Source: Thalassotalea sp. Sam97 (lineage in GTDB: Bacteria; Pseudomonadota; Gammaproteobacteria; Enterobacterales; Alteromonadaceae). Taken from it: DNA of 64,000 nucleotides. The notes under the pieces are model-generated. The model was not told the origin of the DNA. It did no database searches and saw only the letters and a list, made by a program, of their open reading frames with translations. This document shows positions 17,854 through 27,687 of the stretch, one piece after another (positions within the stretch are counted from its first letter, which is position 1; each line of letters starts with the position of its first letter). Location of the stretch: NCBI RefSeq assembly GCF_041379765.1, contig NZ_CP166919.1, positions 2,790,001 to 2,854,000 of the forward strand. Reading direction: 5' to 3'. A program made the translations under genes and the position numbers.

Positions 17854-20709
17854 ATGGAAAAAACATTTAATCCTTCCGCTATCGAACAAGCCATGTACAG
17901 TGCTTGGGAAGAAAAAGGTTATTTTAGTCCAACAAACGCAGACGATGGTTACTGTATTGCCATCCCGCCACCAAATGTTACCGGTAGCCTGCATATGGGG
18001 CATGCCTTCCAACAAACTATTATGGACTCTTTGATCCGTTATCAACGCATGCAAGGCAAGAGTGCCTTATGGCAGTCGGGTACCGATCACGCGGGTATCG
18101 CTACGCAAATGGTGGTTGAGCGCAAAATTGGCGCAGAAGAAAATAAAACCCGTCATGATTACGGTCGCGAAGCCTTTATCGACAAAATCTGGGAATGGAA
18201 AGAACACTCTGGTGGCACCATTGGCCAGCAAATGCGTCGTTTAGGTAACTCGATCGACTGGTCGCGCGATCGTTTCACCATGGACGATGGCATGAGTAAT
18301 GCCGTACAAGAAGTGTTTGTTCGTCTATACCAAGAAGACTTGATCTATCGTGGTAAGCGCCTAGTAAACTGGGATCCAAAACTACACACCGCTATTTCTG
18401 ACTTAGAAGTGGAAAATAAGGACAAGAAAGGCCACATGTGGCACTTCCGCTATCCTCTTGCCGATGGCGTGAAAACAGCCGACGGTAAAGACTACATTGT
18501 GGTAGCAACAACGCGTCCAGAAACCATGCTAGGTGATACTGGTGTAGCGGTAAACCCAGAAGATCCGCGCTACAAAGATCTTATTGGTAAAAACATCTTA
18601 TTACCAATCGTTAATCGTTTAATTCCAATAGTTGGCGATGAACACGCCGACATGGAAAAAGGCACCGGTTGTGTAAAAATCACTCCGGCACATGACTTTA
18701 ACGATAACGAAGTGGGTAAGCGTCATAACCTACCAATGATCAATGTCTTTGACATTGACGCAGCGGTGTTAGCCACAGCACAAGTGTTTGATGTCAATGG
18801 CGAAGAATCGAATGTTTACAGCAGCGAATTACCTCGTGAATATGCCGGTCTAGATCGTTTTGAAGCACGTAAAGCGATTGTTGCTGAGTTTGACAAGCTT
18901 GGCTTGTTAGAGGAAATCAAAGATCACGACTTAACCGTTCCTTACGGCGATCGTTCAGGCGTAGTCATTGAGCCTTTCCTAACCGACCAATGGTATGTAC
19001 GTACTGAAACACTGGCAAAACCTGCGATTGAAGCGGTTGAAAACGGCGATATCGAGTTTGTGCCAAAGCAGTACGAAAACATGTACTTTGCTTGGATGCG
19101 TGACATTCAAGATTGGTGTATATCTCGTCAATTATGGTGGGGACACCGTATTCCAGCTTGGTATGACGCGCAAGGTAAAGTCTATGTTGGCCGCAGCGAA
19201 GAAGAAGTTCGCAGCCAATATAATCTAGCCGATGATGTTAGCCTAAGCCAAGACGATGACGTATTAGATACTTGGTTCTCATCAGCACTTTGGACCTTCT
19301 CAACCTTAGGTTGGCCTGAAGACACTGAGGCGTTAAAGAAATTCCACTCGACCGACGTACTGGTTACTGGCTTTGACATTATCTTTTTCTGGGTAGCGCG
19401 CATGATCATGATGACCATGCACTTTATTAAAGACGAAAACGGCAAGCCACAAGTTCCATTTAAGAAGGTTTACGTAACAGGTCTTATTCGCGATGAAAAC
19501 GGCGATAAGATGAGTAAATCAAAAGGTAATGTTATCGATCCTTTGGATATGATCGACGGCATCAGCCTAGACGACTTACTGGAAAAACGTACTGGTAATA
19601 TGATGCAGCCTCAGCTGAAACAAAAAATTACCAAGCTAACCAAAAAAGAATTCCCAAATGGTATTGAAGCACACGGTACCGATGCACTGCGCTTTACCTT
19701 AGCGGCGGTTGCCTCAACTGGCCGTGATATTAGTTGGGATATGAAGCGCTTGGAAGGTTATCGTAACTTTACCAATAAGCTATGGAACGCCAGCCGTTAC
19801 GTGTTAATGAACACCGAAGAGCACGATTGCGGTCTTGAAAACAAAGACATGCAATTATCGCTTGCTGATCGCTGGATCATCGGTCAATTCCAAAACACGG
19901 TAAAAGCGGTACACGAAGCGTTTGATTCGTTCCGTTTTGATATCGCGGCACAAGCTTTGTATGAGTTCACCTGGAACCAATTCTGTGATTGGTACTTAGA
20001 GCTTACTAAGCCTGTGTTATTCAAAGGCAGTGAAGCAGAGCAACGTGGCACCCGTCATACCTTAGTCAACGTGTTAGAAGCCCTGCTGCGTTTGATGCAC
20101 CCAATTATGCCATTTATCACCGAAACCATTTGGCAGCGTGTTGCACCATTAACCGGTACCGATGTAACCGATACCAGCATTATGGTACAGAGCTTCCCGC
20201 AGTTTGATGCGTCACAAGTTGATGAACAAGCAATTAATGACTTGGAATGGGTGAAACAGTTTATCGTCGCGATCCGTAATATCCGTGGAGAAATGGACAT
20301 TGCGCCAAGCAAGCCATTACCGGTATTACTGAAAAACATCAACAACGAAGACGCTCGTCGCCTTGAAGAAAATCGCAACTTCATCAGCGCCTTAGCGAAA
20401 CTAGAGAGCATTGATGTACTAGCCGATGACGAGCAAGGCCCTGCATCAGCAACCGCGGTTATTGGTGAAATGAGTGTGCTTATCCCTATGGCAGGTCTCA
20501 TCGATGTGGAAGCGGAGCTTAGCCGCTTAACGAAGGCCATCGATAAAATCGAAAAAGACGTTGCCCGCACTAAAGGCAAGCTAAGCAACGACAACTTCGT
20601 TAGCAAAGCACCAGAAGCGGTTATTGCCAAAGAGCGTGAAAAACTGGCCGAAGCCGAAGCAACGGTTGCCAAACTTATTGAACAAAAACAGGCGATCAGC
20701 AACTTATAA
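17854..20709 (+). CDS. valS: Valyl-tRNA synthetase
   Basis: A 951-residue class Ia synthetase charging tRNA-Val. The HIGH-type motif is HMGH at 47-50 (after PNVTGSL) and the KMSKS motif is exact at 552-556. The editing domain lies between them, with [15 protein letters not shown]. The anticodon-binding domain follows, and a C-terminal coiled coil (about 885-951, alternating charged heptads) completes the family length. Third gene of pepA-holC-valS, followed by a clear terminator. Confidence 0.98.
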   Translation: MEKTFNPSAIEQAMYSAWEEKGYFSPTNADDGYCIAIPPPNVTGSLHMGHAFQQTIMDSLIRYQRMQGKSALWQSGTDHAGIATQMVVERKIGAEENKTRHDYGREAFIDKIWEWKEHSGGTIGQQMRRLGNSIDWSRDRFTMDDGMSNAVQEVFVRLYQEDLIYRGKRLVNWDPKLHTAISDLEVENKDKKGHMWHFRYPLADGVKTADGKDYIVVATTRPETMLGDTGVAVNPEDPRYKDLIGKNILLPIVNRLIPIVGDEHADMEKGTGCVKITPAHDFNDNEVGKRHNLPMINVFDIDAAVLATAQVFDVNGEESNVYSSELPREYAGLDRFEARKAIVAEFDKLGLLEEIKDHDLTVPYGDRSGVVIEPFLTDQWYVRTETLAKPAIEAVENGDIEFVPKQYENMYFAWMRDIQDWCISRQLWWGHRIPAWYDAQGKVYVGRSEEEVRSQYNLADDVSLSQDDDVLDTWFSSALWTFSTLGWPEDTEALKKFHSTDVLVTGFDIIFFWVARMIMMTMHFIKDENGKPQVPFKKVYVTGLIRDENGDKMSKSKGNVIDPLDMIDGISLDDLLEKRTGNMMQPQLKQKITKLTKKEFPNGIEAHGTDALRFTLAAVASTGRDISWDMKRLEGYRNFTNKLWNASRYVLMNTEEHDCGLENKDMQLSLADRWIIGQFQNTVKAVHEAFDSFRFDIAAQALYEFTWNQFCDWYLELTKPVLFKGSEAEQRGTRHTLVNVLEALLRLMHPIMPFITETIWQRVAPLTGTDVTDTSIMVQSFPQFDASQVDEQAINDLEWVKQFIVAIRNIRGEMDIAPSKPLPVLLKNINNEDARRLEENRNFISALAKLESIDVLADDEQGPASATAVIGEMSVLIPMAGLIDVEAELSRLTKAIDKIEKDVARTKGKLSNDNFVSKAPEAVIAKEREKLAEAEATVAKLIEQKQAISNL

Positions 20710-20760
20710 TCGCCCCGTTTTAGCTAATAAAGTAGCCAATAAAACAGCGTAAAAATAAAA

Positions 20761-20792
20761 GCCAGCACGTCATACGACCTGCTGGCTTTTTT
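20761..20792 (+). terminator. valS terminator
   Basis: GCCAGCA (20761-20767) pairs with TGCTGGC (20780-20786), with an inner GTC/GAC pair, followed by TTTTTT. Confidence 0.9.
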
Positions 20793-20845
20793 GTATTTGA
20801 GATATATAGCTTAGCTTTACTGTATATCTACAAATCCGCTAAACA

Positions 20846-21376
20846 CTAAAAATGCACATCAAAACCTAATGAGACTGGGTGATCATCTTTGCCATTTATG
20901 CTGATGCCTTGGTATTCCGCTCTTATAGACACTCGCTGAAAAAACATATAACTAGCACCAAAACCATAGGTTACATCACTCCCTGTATATTCACGTTGCC
21001 TTTCGCTGATCACATCATCATATAATTCATAATAATCTAAATCTTCAGACCACCATAAATAGCCCAGTTTTCCATACACAGCAAAATCACCCAATGGGTA
21101 TTTAGCGATTAGCTCAAGCCCCTTGGCATTGGCCGACCATGCGTCCCTGCCTACAGGCGAGCCATAAGTTTCCTCACCAAAATCCAAATAACTTGCTTCA
21201 ATCGCGAAATGCTCGTTAAACGAATAACCACCATGGAATTTGTACGCTTGGCTTTCAGTGTAATTATCTAAAAAAATAGCTGAAGCCCCTAGATATAGGT
21301 TATTCTGCTCAGATGCTTGGCTTACATTGCTCAATGCTGATAAACCGACAAGGCCAATTGCCATCCATTTTTTCAT
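20846..21376 (-). CDS. Small outer-membrane beta-barrel protein
   Basis: A 176-residue protein with a signal peptide cleaved after SNVSQA (about residue 21). The mature part has alternating strands with YLGASAIF, the KFHGGYSFNEHFAIEASYLDFGE hairpin and a closing aromatic strand HPVSLGFDVHF, typical of eight-stranded OmpA/OmpW/opacity-like barrels. The ribosome site AAAGGA lies 10 bases before the ATG. It stands alone. Function unknown; porin, adhesin or assembly-stress barrel are possible. Confidence 0.75.
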   Translation of the reverse strand: MKKWMAIGLVGLSALSNVSQASEQNNLYLGASAIFLDNYTESQAYKFHGGYSFNEHFAIEASYLDFGEETYGSPVGRDAWSANAKGLELIAKYPLGDFAVYGKLGYLWWSEDLDYYELYDDVISERQREYTGSDVTYGFGASYMFFQRVSIRAEYQGISINGKDDHPVSLGFDVHF

Positions 21377-21732
21377 TATTATTTCCTTTTTAGTTCTTTT
21401 TTGTTCGTTATATCATTCGGTATGTAAAGACCCATCGTTTAATAAAGCCACCAATAAGCCAAAGACACATTAGCCTATTTGGCTGAGTTATTCCGTTGAT
21501 ATCCATTACTGTCACACAACAGAATCACCAAGCTTACATACTTATATATCAATAACTTAACTCCCCCATCCCACCATTGTCTAGCTAAAAACACGAGCTA
21601 AGAAAATATAAATCAATATCCTCTTCACCCAAAACTGTGGTCACTTCATCGCAAATGATATTGACCCGTCTGCGGTGAACACGATAGGTTGATGTACGCT
21701 TACTCCCAACAATAACAATTAAAGAGTCCACT
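21377..21732. other. Divergent intergenic region, 356 bp
   Basis: AT-rich spacer between the barrel-protein gene and the esterase gene. It must hold both promoters, but I see no convincing -35/-10 pair, no strong hairpin and no coding frame. Confidence 0.5.
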
Positions 21733-22848
21733 ATGATCAGGCTTTCGATTTTCCTATTATTTTTCTTTAGCTTAAGCGCTAACGCGTTGGCACAAACATT
21801 CCTTGGTAAAACACTTACTATTGATTCGAACGTGCTAGGGCAACAACGAGAGTTGCTGGTATCGCTTCCGAGTAATTATCAAACTGAAAAGTTTTACCAC
21901 TACCCTGTGCTGTATATCACCGATGCCGATAGTCAGTTTAATCACATTGCCGCAACAATAGAGCTGCTTAATGGCACCATTAGCCCGATGATCGTGGTTG
22001 GGATCAAACAGCAAGAGCGCATGGCGGAGCTAGCGCCCTTTGCCTTTGATAAATCTTTGAGTCAAAGCAGTGATAAATTTCGCCGCTTTATTATTGACGA
22101 AGTAAAGCCATTTATTAGCCAGCAATATCGCACCGCCAACTTTAGCATGCTAAGCGGTCACTCAATTGGTGGCGCCTTTGTGTTGAATGCGTACTATCAA
22201 GACAAAGACAGCTTTGATGGATTTCTTGCTTTATCGCCAACGCTGGCTTGGGGTAACGAGCAATTATTAACCATGTTACCCGAGGTATATAAGCAACAAG
22301 AGCAACCTAAGCTTGCTACTGTATTTGAAGGACAATCGCCATTTCCTACACCAAAACAAAGTTATCAAGCACTTAATGAGCTCAATAAGCAGTATGCCCA
22401 TTTAGCCACCAGTCACAGCAACACCCTGCTAGAGCAAGAAGATCACGTTTCGGTATCTCATTTAGGCGCATATCTCACATTAACTGAGTTATATCGTGGC
22501 TGGTTTTTATCGGTCCCGAAATTACTGGCAAGCCCTACAGCTTTTGATGGACACTATCAGCAATTAACGGATAAGTTAGGGTATACGGTCCAACCGACCG
22601 AAAACGAGCTGTGGCAATTAACTCAGGCACTACTGGGCGCTAAAAAGCTGGAGGATGCAACACGCGTTGTACAAAAAGCCAAGGCGTATTATCCCAACTC
22701 AAAATTTTCCTATGTGTTATTGGCTGATATCGCCAAAGCACAAGACGATAAAGACAAAGAAAAAGGCTATTTACTAAAAGCCATCAGCCTTGCAAATGAT
22801 GATGAAATGCGTAAGCAGCGCTATCAAAAACGCCTAGCGAAACTTTAG
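21733..22848 (+). CDS. Secreted esterase-D-like alpha/beta hydrolase
   Basis: A 371-residue protein with a signal peptide ending near ANALAQ (residue 21) and a putative-esterase (PF00756-like) domain. The nucleophile elbow is GHSIGG with S144, the early YPVLYITDADSQF strand is typical, and a late His is in LEQEDHVSVSH (about 239-244). The C-terminal 80 residues look helical and TPR-like (LLGAKKLEDATRVVQKAKAYYPNSKFSYVLLADIAKA). Relatives include siderophore esterases and uncharacterised periplasmic hydrolases. No iron-uptake gene is adjacent, so the substrate is not inferred. Confidence 0.8.
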   Translation: MIRLSIFLLFFFSLSANALAQTFLGKTLTIDSNVLGQQRELLVSLPSNYQTEKFYHYPVLYITDADSQFNHIAATIELLNGTISPMIVVGIKQQERMAELAPFAFDKSLSQSSDKFRRFIIDEVKPFISQQYRTANFSMLSGHSIGGAFVLNAYYQDKDSFDGFLALSPTLAWGNEQLLTMLPEVYKQQEQPKLATVFEGQSPFPTPKQSYQALNELNKQYAHLATSHSNTLLEQEDHVSVSHLGAYLTLTELYRGWFLSVPKLLASPTAFDGHYQQLTDKLGYTVQPTENELWQLTQALLGAKKLEDATRVVQKAKAYYPNSKFSYVLLADIAKAQDDKDKEKGYLLKAISLANDDEMRKQRYQKRLAKL

Positions 22849-22908
22849 TGAAAGTATAATTGGCTGGCATGTTAACCGTCACTGGTTAAACCAAAAAAGT
22901 CTAAACAC

Positions 22909-22936
22909 AAAAAAGCCGCGTTCACGCGGCTTTTTA
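22909..22936. terminator. Bidirectional terminator between the esterase gene and rraB
   Basis: The hairpin AAGCCGCG-ttca-CGCGGCTT has A-run and T-run flanks and serves both convergent genes. Confidence 0.9.
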
Positions 22937-22955
22937 ATACTAGGATGGCTATCAC

Positions 22956-23333
22956 TTACTCCTCGAAGTAAGTGCCCCAACCATCGTAGTCAATGTTATT
23001 AGCAAGCGCGAACTCAAACATTTGCTGCGCTTCTTGTTTAATCACATCTTCTTCAAGGTACTGCTCGGTGATGATATCAAAAGCAAATACGCGAGCACCG
23101 TTTTCTAGCTCTGCTTCTTCTGGCTCTTCAACTTCTAGACCTAGCTTGAAGGCCGCAATCGCTGCCGCTTCTAACACGTCAAAATTAGAGCATGAAAAAT
23201 GATGTTCAATGGTGTGTAGCGCTTCATCGTTCGAGCCATCTTCCAATAGCTCATTAACCAATGCATCGGTATGAGCAAACCACTCTTGTAGTTCTTCTTG
23301 TTGCTCGGCTGTTAGCGTCACTTCTGTACTCAT
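22956..23333 (-). CDS. rraB: Ribonuclease E inhibitor RraB-like protein
   Basis: A 125-residue acidic protein with the RraB fold features: an N-terminal helix EELQEWFAHTDALVNELLEDGSN, then LHTIEHHFSCSNFDVLEAAAIAAFKLGLEVEEPEE and the C-terminal NIDYDGWGTYFEE. RraB binds RNase E and modulates RNA decay in E. coli. The start overlaps the plsC stop by 4 bases, so the two are translationally coupled. Confidence 0.88.
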   Translation of the reverse strand: MSTEVTLTAEQQEELQEWFAHTDALVNELLEDGSNDEALHTIEHHFSCSNFDVLEAAAIAAFKLGLEVEEPEEAELENGARVFAFDIITEQYLEEDVIKQEAQQMFEFALANNIDYDGWGTYFEE

Positions 23334-24091
23334 ACGTTTTCTACCTTTTTCGTTTCTACTAAAACATTGTCAAATGAGTGACCTGCTTCATCACTCAACT
23401 GTTTAATTTTATCTAACATCAATGCGTGGGTGTCATTAGCTAAATGGCGAATGTAATCACGCTCTGTGCCTTTCACTTCAATGGGTTCTAAGAACTCTAT
23501 GATCATTTTACCGTTATTCCAACGGTTGAGTTTTACCATGTCATGGGTGTTGCTGACGCACACCGGTACAATCGGTACCTCTGCCATCGCGGCGGTATGG
23601 AATGCGCCGGTTTTAAATGGTAGCAAGCCACGGCCGTAACTGCGTGTACCTTCGGGGAACAACCACACTGAAATATTGCGCTCTTTAATTTTTTCTGCTG
23701 ATGACGCAATGGTGCCGTGCGCTTTAGCGCGATTACCACGATCGATCAAAATATTGCCGGTGAACCAGTACATTTGGCCAAACAATGGTATCCATTTAAG
23801 GCTTTTTTTACCAATGCTTACGGTTTCTTTAGGTAATGATGCGCTCACGGTAAAAATATCATAAGAATTTTGATGATTCGCTACGTACACCATAGGGCCA
23901 TGTTTACCCAAATTCTTCGGACGGCGAATTTCAACATCGATACCTAAAAGATAGGCTACTTTACCAATCATCGATGCCGTGTCGTGGACATTATTTTTAT
24001 GGAATGGACGAACCACACAAAGTAGCATGGAAAAACAGAATATCAGCACTAATGCAATAAAAATTAAAATAATACGTAATATAGCTAGCAC
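23330..24091 (-). CDS. plsC: 1-acyl-sn-glycerol-3-phosphate acyltransferase
   Basis: A 253-residue membrane acyltransferase making phosphatidic acid. An N-terminal membrane helix (about 3-27) precedes the catalytic NHQNSYD (H73, D78), the glycerol-phosphate-binding FPEGTRS near 145, and VPIVPVCVSNT. The family length is about 240-250. Coupled to rraB downstream. The parC terminator lies between it and parC. Confidence 0.93.
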   Translation of the reverse strand: MLAILRIILIFIALVLIFCFSMLLCVVRPFHKNNVHDTASMIGKVAYLLGIDVEIRRPKNLGKHGPMVYVANHQNSYDIFTVSASLPKETVSIGKKSLKWIPLFGQMYWFTGNILIDRGNRAKAHGTIASSAEKIKERNISVWLFPEGTRSYGRGLLPFKTGAFHTAAMAEVPIVPVCVSNTHDMVKLNRWNNGKMIIEFLEPIEVKGTERDYIRHLANDTHALMLDKIKQLSDEAGHSFDNVLVETKKVENV

Positions 24092-24187
24092 GAACCAACC
24101 TCATTAGCTAATAACAGGTTGCGAATTATACACATTAATAGCAGGGGTTGCGACTTTCATCTTCTCGAAATATAAAGCGCAGTAAAA

Positions 24188-24208
24188 AAGGCAGCTCAAT
24201 GCTGCCTT
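24188..24208 (-). terminator. parC terminator
   Basis: GGCAGC-N5-GCTGCC, followed on the minus strand by a T-run, 25 bases past the parC stop. Confidence 0.85.
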
Positions 24209-24232
24209 CTTCATCTATTGGCTATCAGAAAC

Positions 24233-26491
24233 TTATTCGCCATCGCCAATGTGAATACTTTCAACACGTTGTAATCCTCGTGGCAACTTGTTACCACGAC
24301 GACCGCGCTCTCCGCGATAATGCTCTAAATCACTTGGTTTTAGCGTGAGTTTGCGTTTGCCTGCAAATAACGTGACCGGTACGTCTTTATCAACGACGGT
24401 TAAAATCGTCACAAACTCTTCGCGAGCCTTAGCTCTCGCCGCGGGCACATTAATGATTTTATTGCCTTTACCTTTACTTAGCTGCGGTAAATCGGTTAAC
24501 GGGAACAACAACATACGGCCTTCTGTGGTAATCGATAAACACAGTTGCTGGTCAATATCATTAACCTCTTGCGGTGGCATCACCTTAGCGCCAGTTGGTA
24601 AAGTTAATAATGCTTTACCGTTTTTATTGCGCGATACCATATCGGCAAAATTACCGATAAAACCATAACCGCTATCGGAAGCCAGTAAATATTTTTGCTC
24701 ATCGGCAGCCATCACCACATTGGTAAATGTCTCGCCTGCGCCTAAATTAAAGCGGCCTGTTAATGGCTCGCCTTGGCTGCGCGCCGATGGTAAGGTGTGC
24801 GCATCAGTGGCGTATGCCCTACCGGATGAATCAATAAATACCGCAGGGTTATTGCTGCGCCCTTTGGCACTGCATAAATACTTATCCCCCGCTTTGTAAC
24901 TTAAACTTTCGGCATCAATATCATGCCCTTTGGCGGCGCGTGCCCAACCTTTTTCAGAAACTACCACAGTAACCGCTTCTGATGGCATCAAATCTTTTTC
25001 ACTTAGGGCTTTAGCTTCGCCGCGCTCTACTAGCTTACAGCGACGTTCGTCGCCGTATTGCTCAGCGGCGGCAAGAATCTCCTTTTTCATTAAGGTGTTC
25101 ATGCGCGCCTTAGAGCCAAGGATCTTTTCAATTTTATCGCGTTCAGTAGCGAGTTCGTCTTGCTCAGCGCGGATTTTAACTTCTTCAAGCTTGGCTAATT
25201 GGCGAAGTTTAATTTCAAGAATCGCCTCCGCTTGAGTTTTACTTAAGCTAAAGCGACTCATGAGTTCGCCCTTGGCGTCGTCATATTCACGAATAATGGC
25301 GATCACTTCGTCAATATTTAGATAAGCAATTAACAAACCTTCAAGAATATGCAAACGGGCAAGCACTTTATCGAGACGGTATTGTAAACGGCGGCGAATG
25401 GTTTCGCGACGAAACTCTAGCCACTCCGATAAAATTTGCTGTAGGTTTTTCACCGCTGGGCGGTTGTCTAACCCCAGCATATTTAGATTTACTCGGTAAT
25501 TTTTCTCTAAATCGGTGGTCGCGAACAAATGCGCCATTAATTGCTCAACGTTAACGCGATTTGAACGAGGCATAATCACTAAGCGTGTTGGATTTTCATG
25601 ATCAGATTCATCACGTAAATCCGCTACCATAGGTAATTTTTTGGCCTGCATTTGTTGAGCTATCTGCTCTAATATTTTCGCACCTGATGCCTGGTGAGGT
25701 AATGCGGTGATCACAATATCGCCCTGCTCGATATCATAAACGGCGCGCATTTTGATGCTACCACGACCCGTTTGGTACATTTTAGCAATGTCACTTTGCG
25801 GGGTAATGATTTCCGCATCGGTTGGGTAATCTGGCGCTTGCACATATTGTAATAAATCGGCAACATCAGCTTTCGGTTGCTCAATTAAGTGCACGCAGGC
25901 ATTGGCAAGTTCTCGCACATTGTGCGGTGGGATATCGGTTGCCATACCTACAGCAATACCGGTAATACCATTTAATAAGATGTGCGGTAAGCGCGCCGGT
26001 AATGTCTTCGGCTCTTTCATGGTGCCATCAAAGTTTGGCAACCAGTCAACCGTGCCTTGGCCCAGCTCTGACAATAACACTTCGCTGAACTTCGATAATT
26101 TGGCTTCGGTATAACGCATTGCCGCAAACGATTTAGGATCGTCCGGCGCACCCCAGTTTCCTTGGCCGTCAACCAATGGATAACGATACGAAAACGGCTG
26201 AGCCATTAACACCATGGCTTCATAACATGCTGAATCGCCATGCGGGTGGAACTTACCCAGTACATCACCCACGGTACGCGCTGATTTTTTATATTTAGCG
26301 GCGGCATGTAAACCAAGCTCGCTCATCGCGTAAACAATGCGACGCTGTACCGGTTTTAAACCGTCACCAATGTGCGGTAGTGCACGGTCCATAATCACGT
26401 ACATTGAGTAATTTAAGTAGGCGTCTTCGGTGAAACGTCTAAGCGGCAGTTGTTCTACGCCGTCTAGACTCATCTCTATGGCATCAGACAT
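24233..26491 (-). CDS. parC: DNA topoisomerase IV subunit A
   Basis: A 752-residue subunit that breaks and rejoins DNA to unlink daughter chromosomes with ParE. The catalytic tyrosine is Y127 in AAMRYTEA. The quinolone-determining segment [12 protein letters not shown] has Ser87 and Glu91, matching the sensitive E. coli residues S80 and E84. The C-terminal beta-pinwheel follows (about 500-740). parE lies about 2.6 kb away, with the VOC gene, a lipoprotein gene and the IS element between. Confidence 0.97.
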   Translation of the reverse strand: MSDAIEMSLDGVEQLPLRRFTEDAYLNYSMYVIMDRALPHIGDGLKPVQRRIVYAMSELGLHAAAKYKKSARTVGDVLGKFHPHGDSACYEAMVLMAQPFSYRYPLVDGQGNWGAPDDPKSFAAMRYTEAKLSKFSEVLLSELGQGTVDWLPNFDGTMKEPKTLPARLPHILLNGITGIAVGMATDIPPHNVRELANACVHLIEQPKADVADLLQYVQAPDYPTDAEIITPQSDIAKMYQTGRGSIKMRAVYDIEQGDIVITALPHQASGAKILEQIAQQMQAKKLPMVADLRDESDHENPTRLVIMPRSNRVNVEQLMAHLFATTDLEKNYRVNLNMLGLDNRPAVKNLQQILSEWLEFRRETIRRRLQYRLDKVLARLHILEGLLIAYLNIDEVIAIIREYDDAKGELMSRFSLSKTQAEAILEIKLRQLAKLEEVKIRAEQDELATERDKIEKILGSKARMNTLMKKEILAAAEQYGDERRCKLVERGEAKALSEKDLMPSEAVTVVVSEKGWARAAKGHDIDAESLSYKAGDKYLCSAKGRSNNPAVFIDSSGRAYATDAHTLPSARSQGEPLTGRFNLGAGETFTNVVMAADEQKYLLASDSGYGFIGNFADMVSRNKNGKALLTLPTGAKVMPPQEVNDIDQQLCLSITTEGRMLLFPLTDLPQLSKGKGNKIINVPAARAKAREEFVTILTVVDKDVPVTLFAGKRKLTLKPSDLEHYRGERGRRGNKLPRGLQRVESIHIGDGE

Positions 26492-26568
26492 ATGCAGGGA
26501 ATCCTATATACCAGAATCAGTTAGGTTGACTATTATGATTTTTATAATCATTAGAATATCGAAAAAAA

Positions 26569-26597
26569 GCCTCTGAAAAAACCGTTTTTTCAGAGGC
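26569..26597. terminator. Strong hairpin terminator upstream of parC
   Basis: A 13-bp perfect stem, GCCTCTGAAAAAA (26569-26581) with TTTTTTCAGAGGC (26585-26597), and a 3-base loop. On the minus strand a T-run follows, so it ends the VOC gene transcript before parC. Confidence 0.9.
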
Positions 26598-26630
26598 TTT
26601 TAAAAAACGTTTAAATTTTCATGCAATTAG

Positions 26631-27059
26631 CTACTTGTTAGAGGCTTGGTACTCCACATCCCAGAAACTTGCTTCAATGCGATGGCCATCTAAATCGATA
26701 ATAAAGCAACCATAATATGGTGCACCATATTCAGGGCGAGGTCCTGGTTTGCCATTACATTGCCCACCATTGGCAAGAGCAACGCGGTAAAACTCATCAA
26801 CTTGCGCCTTGCTGGTGGCCATAAAACCAATATGCGAACCATTAGCGACGGAAGCGGCTTGCTGATCGTAGGGTATTTGCAGCCAAAACGTTGGATAACC
26901 TTTACCATACGCCACCGCCTGCTCGTGTTGTACCACTTGCGTGATCCCTAACGTTGCGAGCACCTGGTCATAAAAAGCGATAGCATCTAACAGCTGGTTG
27001 GTTCCAAGTGAAATATGACACAAGGTTTTTGCCTGCTGTTGAGCTGAAGTAATATCCAT
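26631..27059 (-). CDS. VOC (glyoxalase-fold) family protein
   Basis: A 142-residue protein with the paired beta-alpha-beta-beta-beta modules of the vicinal-oxygen-chelate superfamily: LCHISLGTNQLLDAIAFYDQVLATLGI at the N-terminus, HIGFMATSKAQVDEFYRVALANGG in the middle, and YYGCFIIDLDGHRIEASFWD at the end. Candidate metal ligands are His15 and the Glu in RIEASF. Single-domain members include lyases, dioxygenases and resistance proteins, so no substrate can be assigned. Monocistronic, ended by the strong hairpin at 26569. Confidence 0.8.
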   Translation of the reverse strand: MDITSAQQQAKTLCHISLGTNQLLDAIAFYDQVLATLGITQVVQHEQAVAYGKGYPTFWLQIPYDQQAASVANGSHIGFMATSKAQVDEFYRVALANGGQCNGKPGPRPEYGAPYYGCFIIDLDGHRIEASFWDVEYQASNK

Positions 27060-27089
27060 ATTTCATTATCTTGATTAACTAAATTTTGC

Positions 27090-27605
27090 TTAGTTTAATC
27101 TATCGCTACGCCAATAGCGACTGGGCTTTTGATTGACTTGCTGAAGACTGCCTTCTTCGTCAATTAAATAAGCTAACACGCTATCACTATCAAACTGATA
27201 CTCCACTTGACTGACTAATGTACTGTCTTCGTCAATTTCTACAGCATACTGCATAAAGTCTTTAACTTCGTTTTTATCATCAAAGGTTAACAACAATCGT
27301 TGTTGTCGATTTGAAAATATCGACATTTCAGCCAGTAAATAGGTGTTTTTACCTGTAACATTATTATGCAAAACACCAATCGCCATACCTCGCCAGTATT
27401 GCAAATGTTCATTACGGGCTTTGGTAAATACGGCATAAGCATATTTTTGTTTAACATCCGAAACTAGCTCAAAGTGCTCTTGCTCCATGGTTCGAAAAGT
27501 CTGATCACGGAATTTAAGCATTTCCATGCGAACATAGGTAGGTGGCGGTAACGAACTACAAGCAAGAAGGGCAAAACACAGGCTTAAAGATACAAATACT
27601 TTCAT
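27090..27605 (-). CDS. Predicted lipoprotein of unknown function
   Basis: A 171-residue protein starting MKVFVSLSLCFALLACSS, with lipobox LLAC and the lipidated cysteine at residue 16, so probably an outer- or inner-membrane-anchored lipoprotein. The mature part is mixed alpha/beta, with MEQEHFELVSDVKQKYAYAVFTKARNEHLQYWRG. I do not recognise a family. The IS256 element begins 82 bases upstream of its ATG; a candidate promoter remains between them, so the gene is probably still expressed. Confidence 0.75.
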   Translation of the reverse strand: MKVFVSLSLCFALLACSSLPPPTYVRMEMLKFRDQTFRTMEQEHFELVSDVKQKYAYAVFTKARNEHLQYWRGMAIGVLHNNVTGKNTYLLAEMSIFSNRQQRLLLTFDDKNEVKDFMQYAVEIDEDSTLVSQVEYQFDSDSVLAYLIDEEGSLQQVNQKPSRYWRSDRLN

Positions 27606-27638
27606 AGCTAACTCTTTTATTTTTATCAGTATTTGTAA

Positions 27639-27666
27639 AGCATAGTAGAAAAATTTCAGCCTTCAA
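27639..27666 (-). promoter_or_regulatory. Candidate promoter of the lipoprotein gene
   Basis: On the minus strand TTGAAG (27661-27666) and TATGCT (27639-27644) are spaced by 16 bases. It lies between the IS end and the gene, so the insertion spared it. Moderate match only. Confidence 0.4.
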
Positions 27667-27679
27667 CTAGAGATAACAA

Positions 27680-27687
27680 GCCGTATT
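27680..27687. repeat. IS target-site duplication, left
   Basis: GCCGTATT is identical to 29008-29015. Intact duplications suggest a relatively recent insertion by transposition rather than rearrangement. Confidence 0.9.
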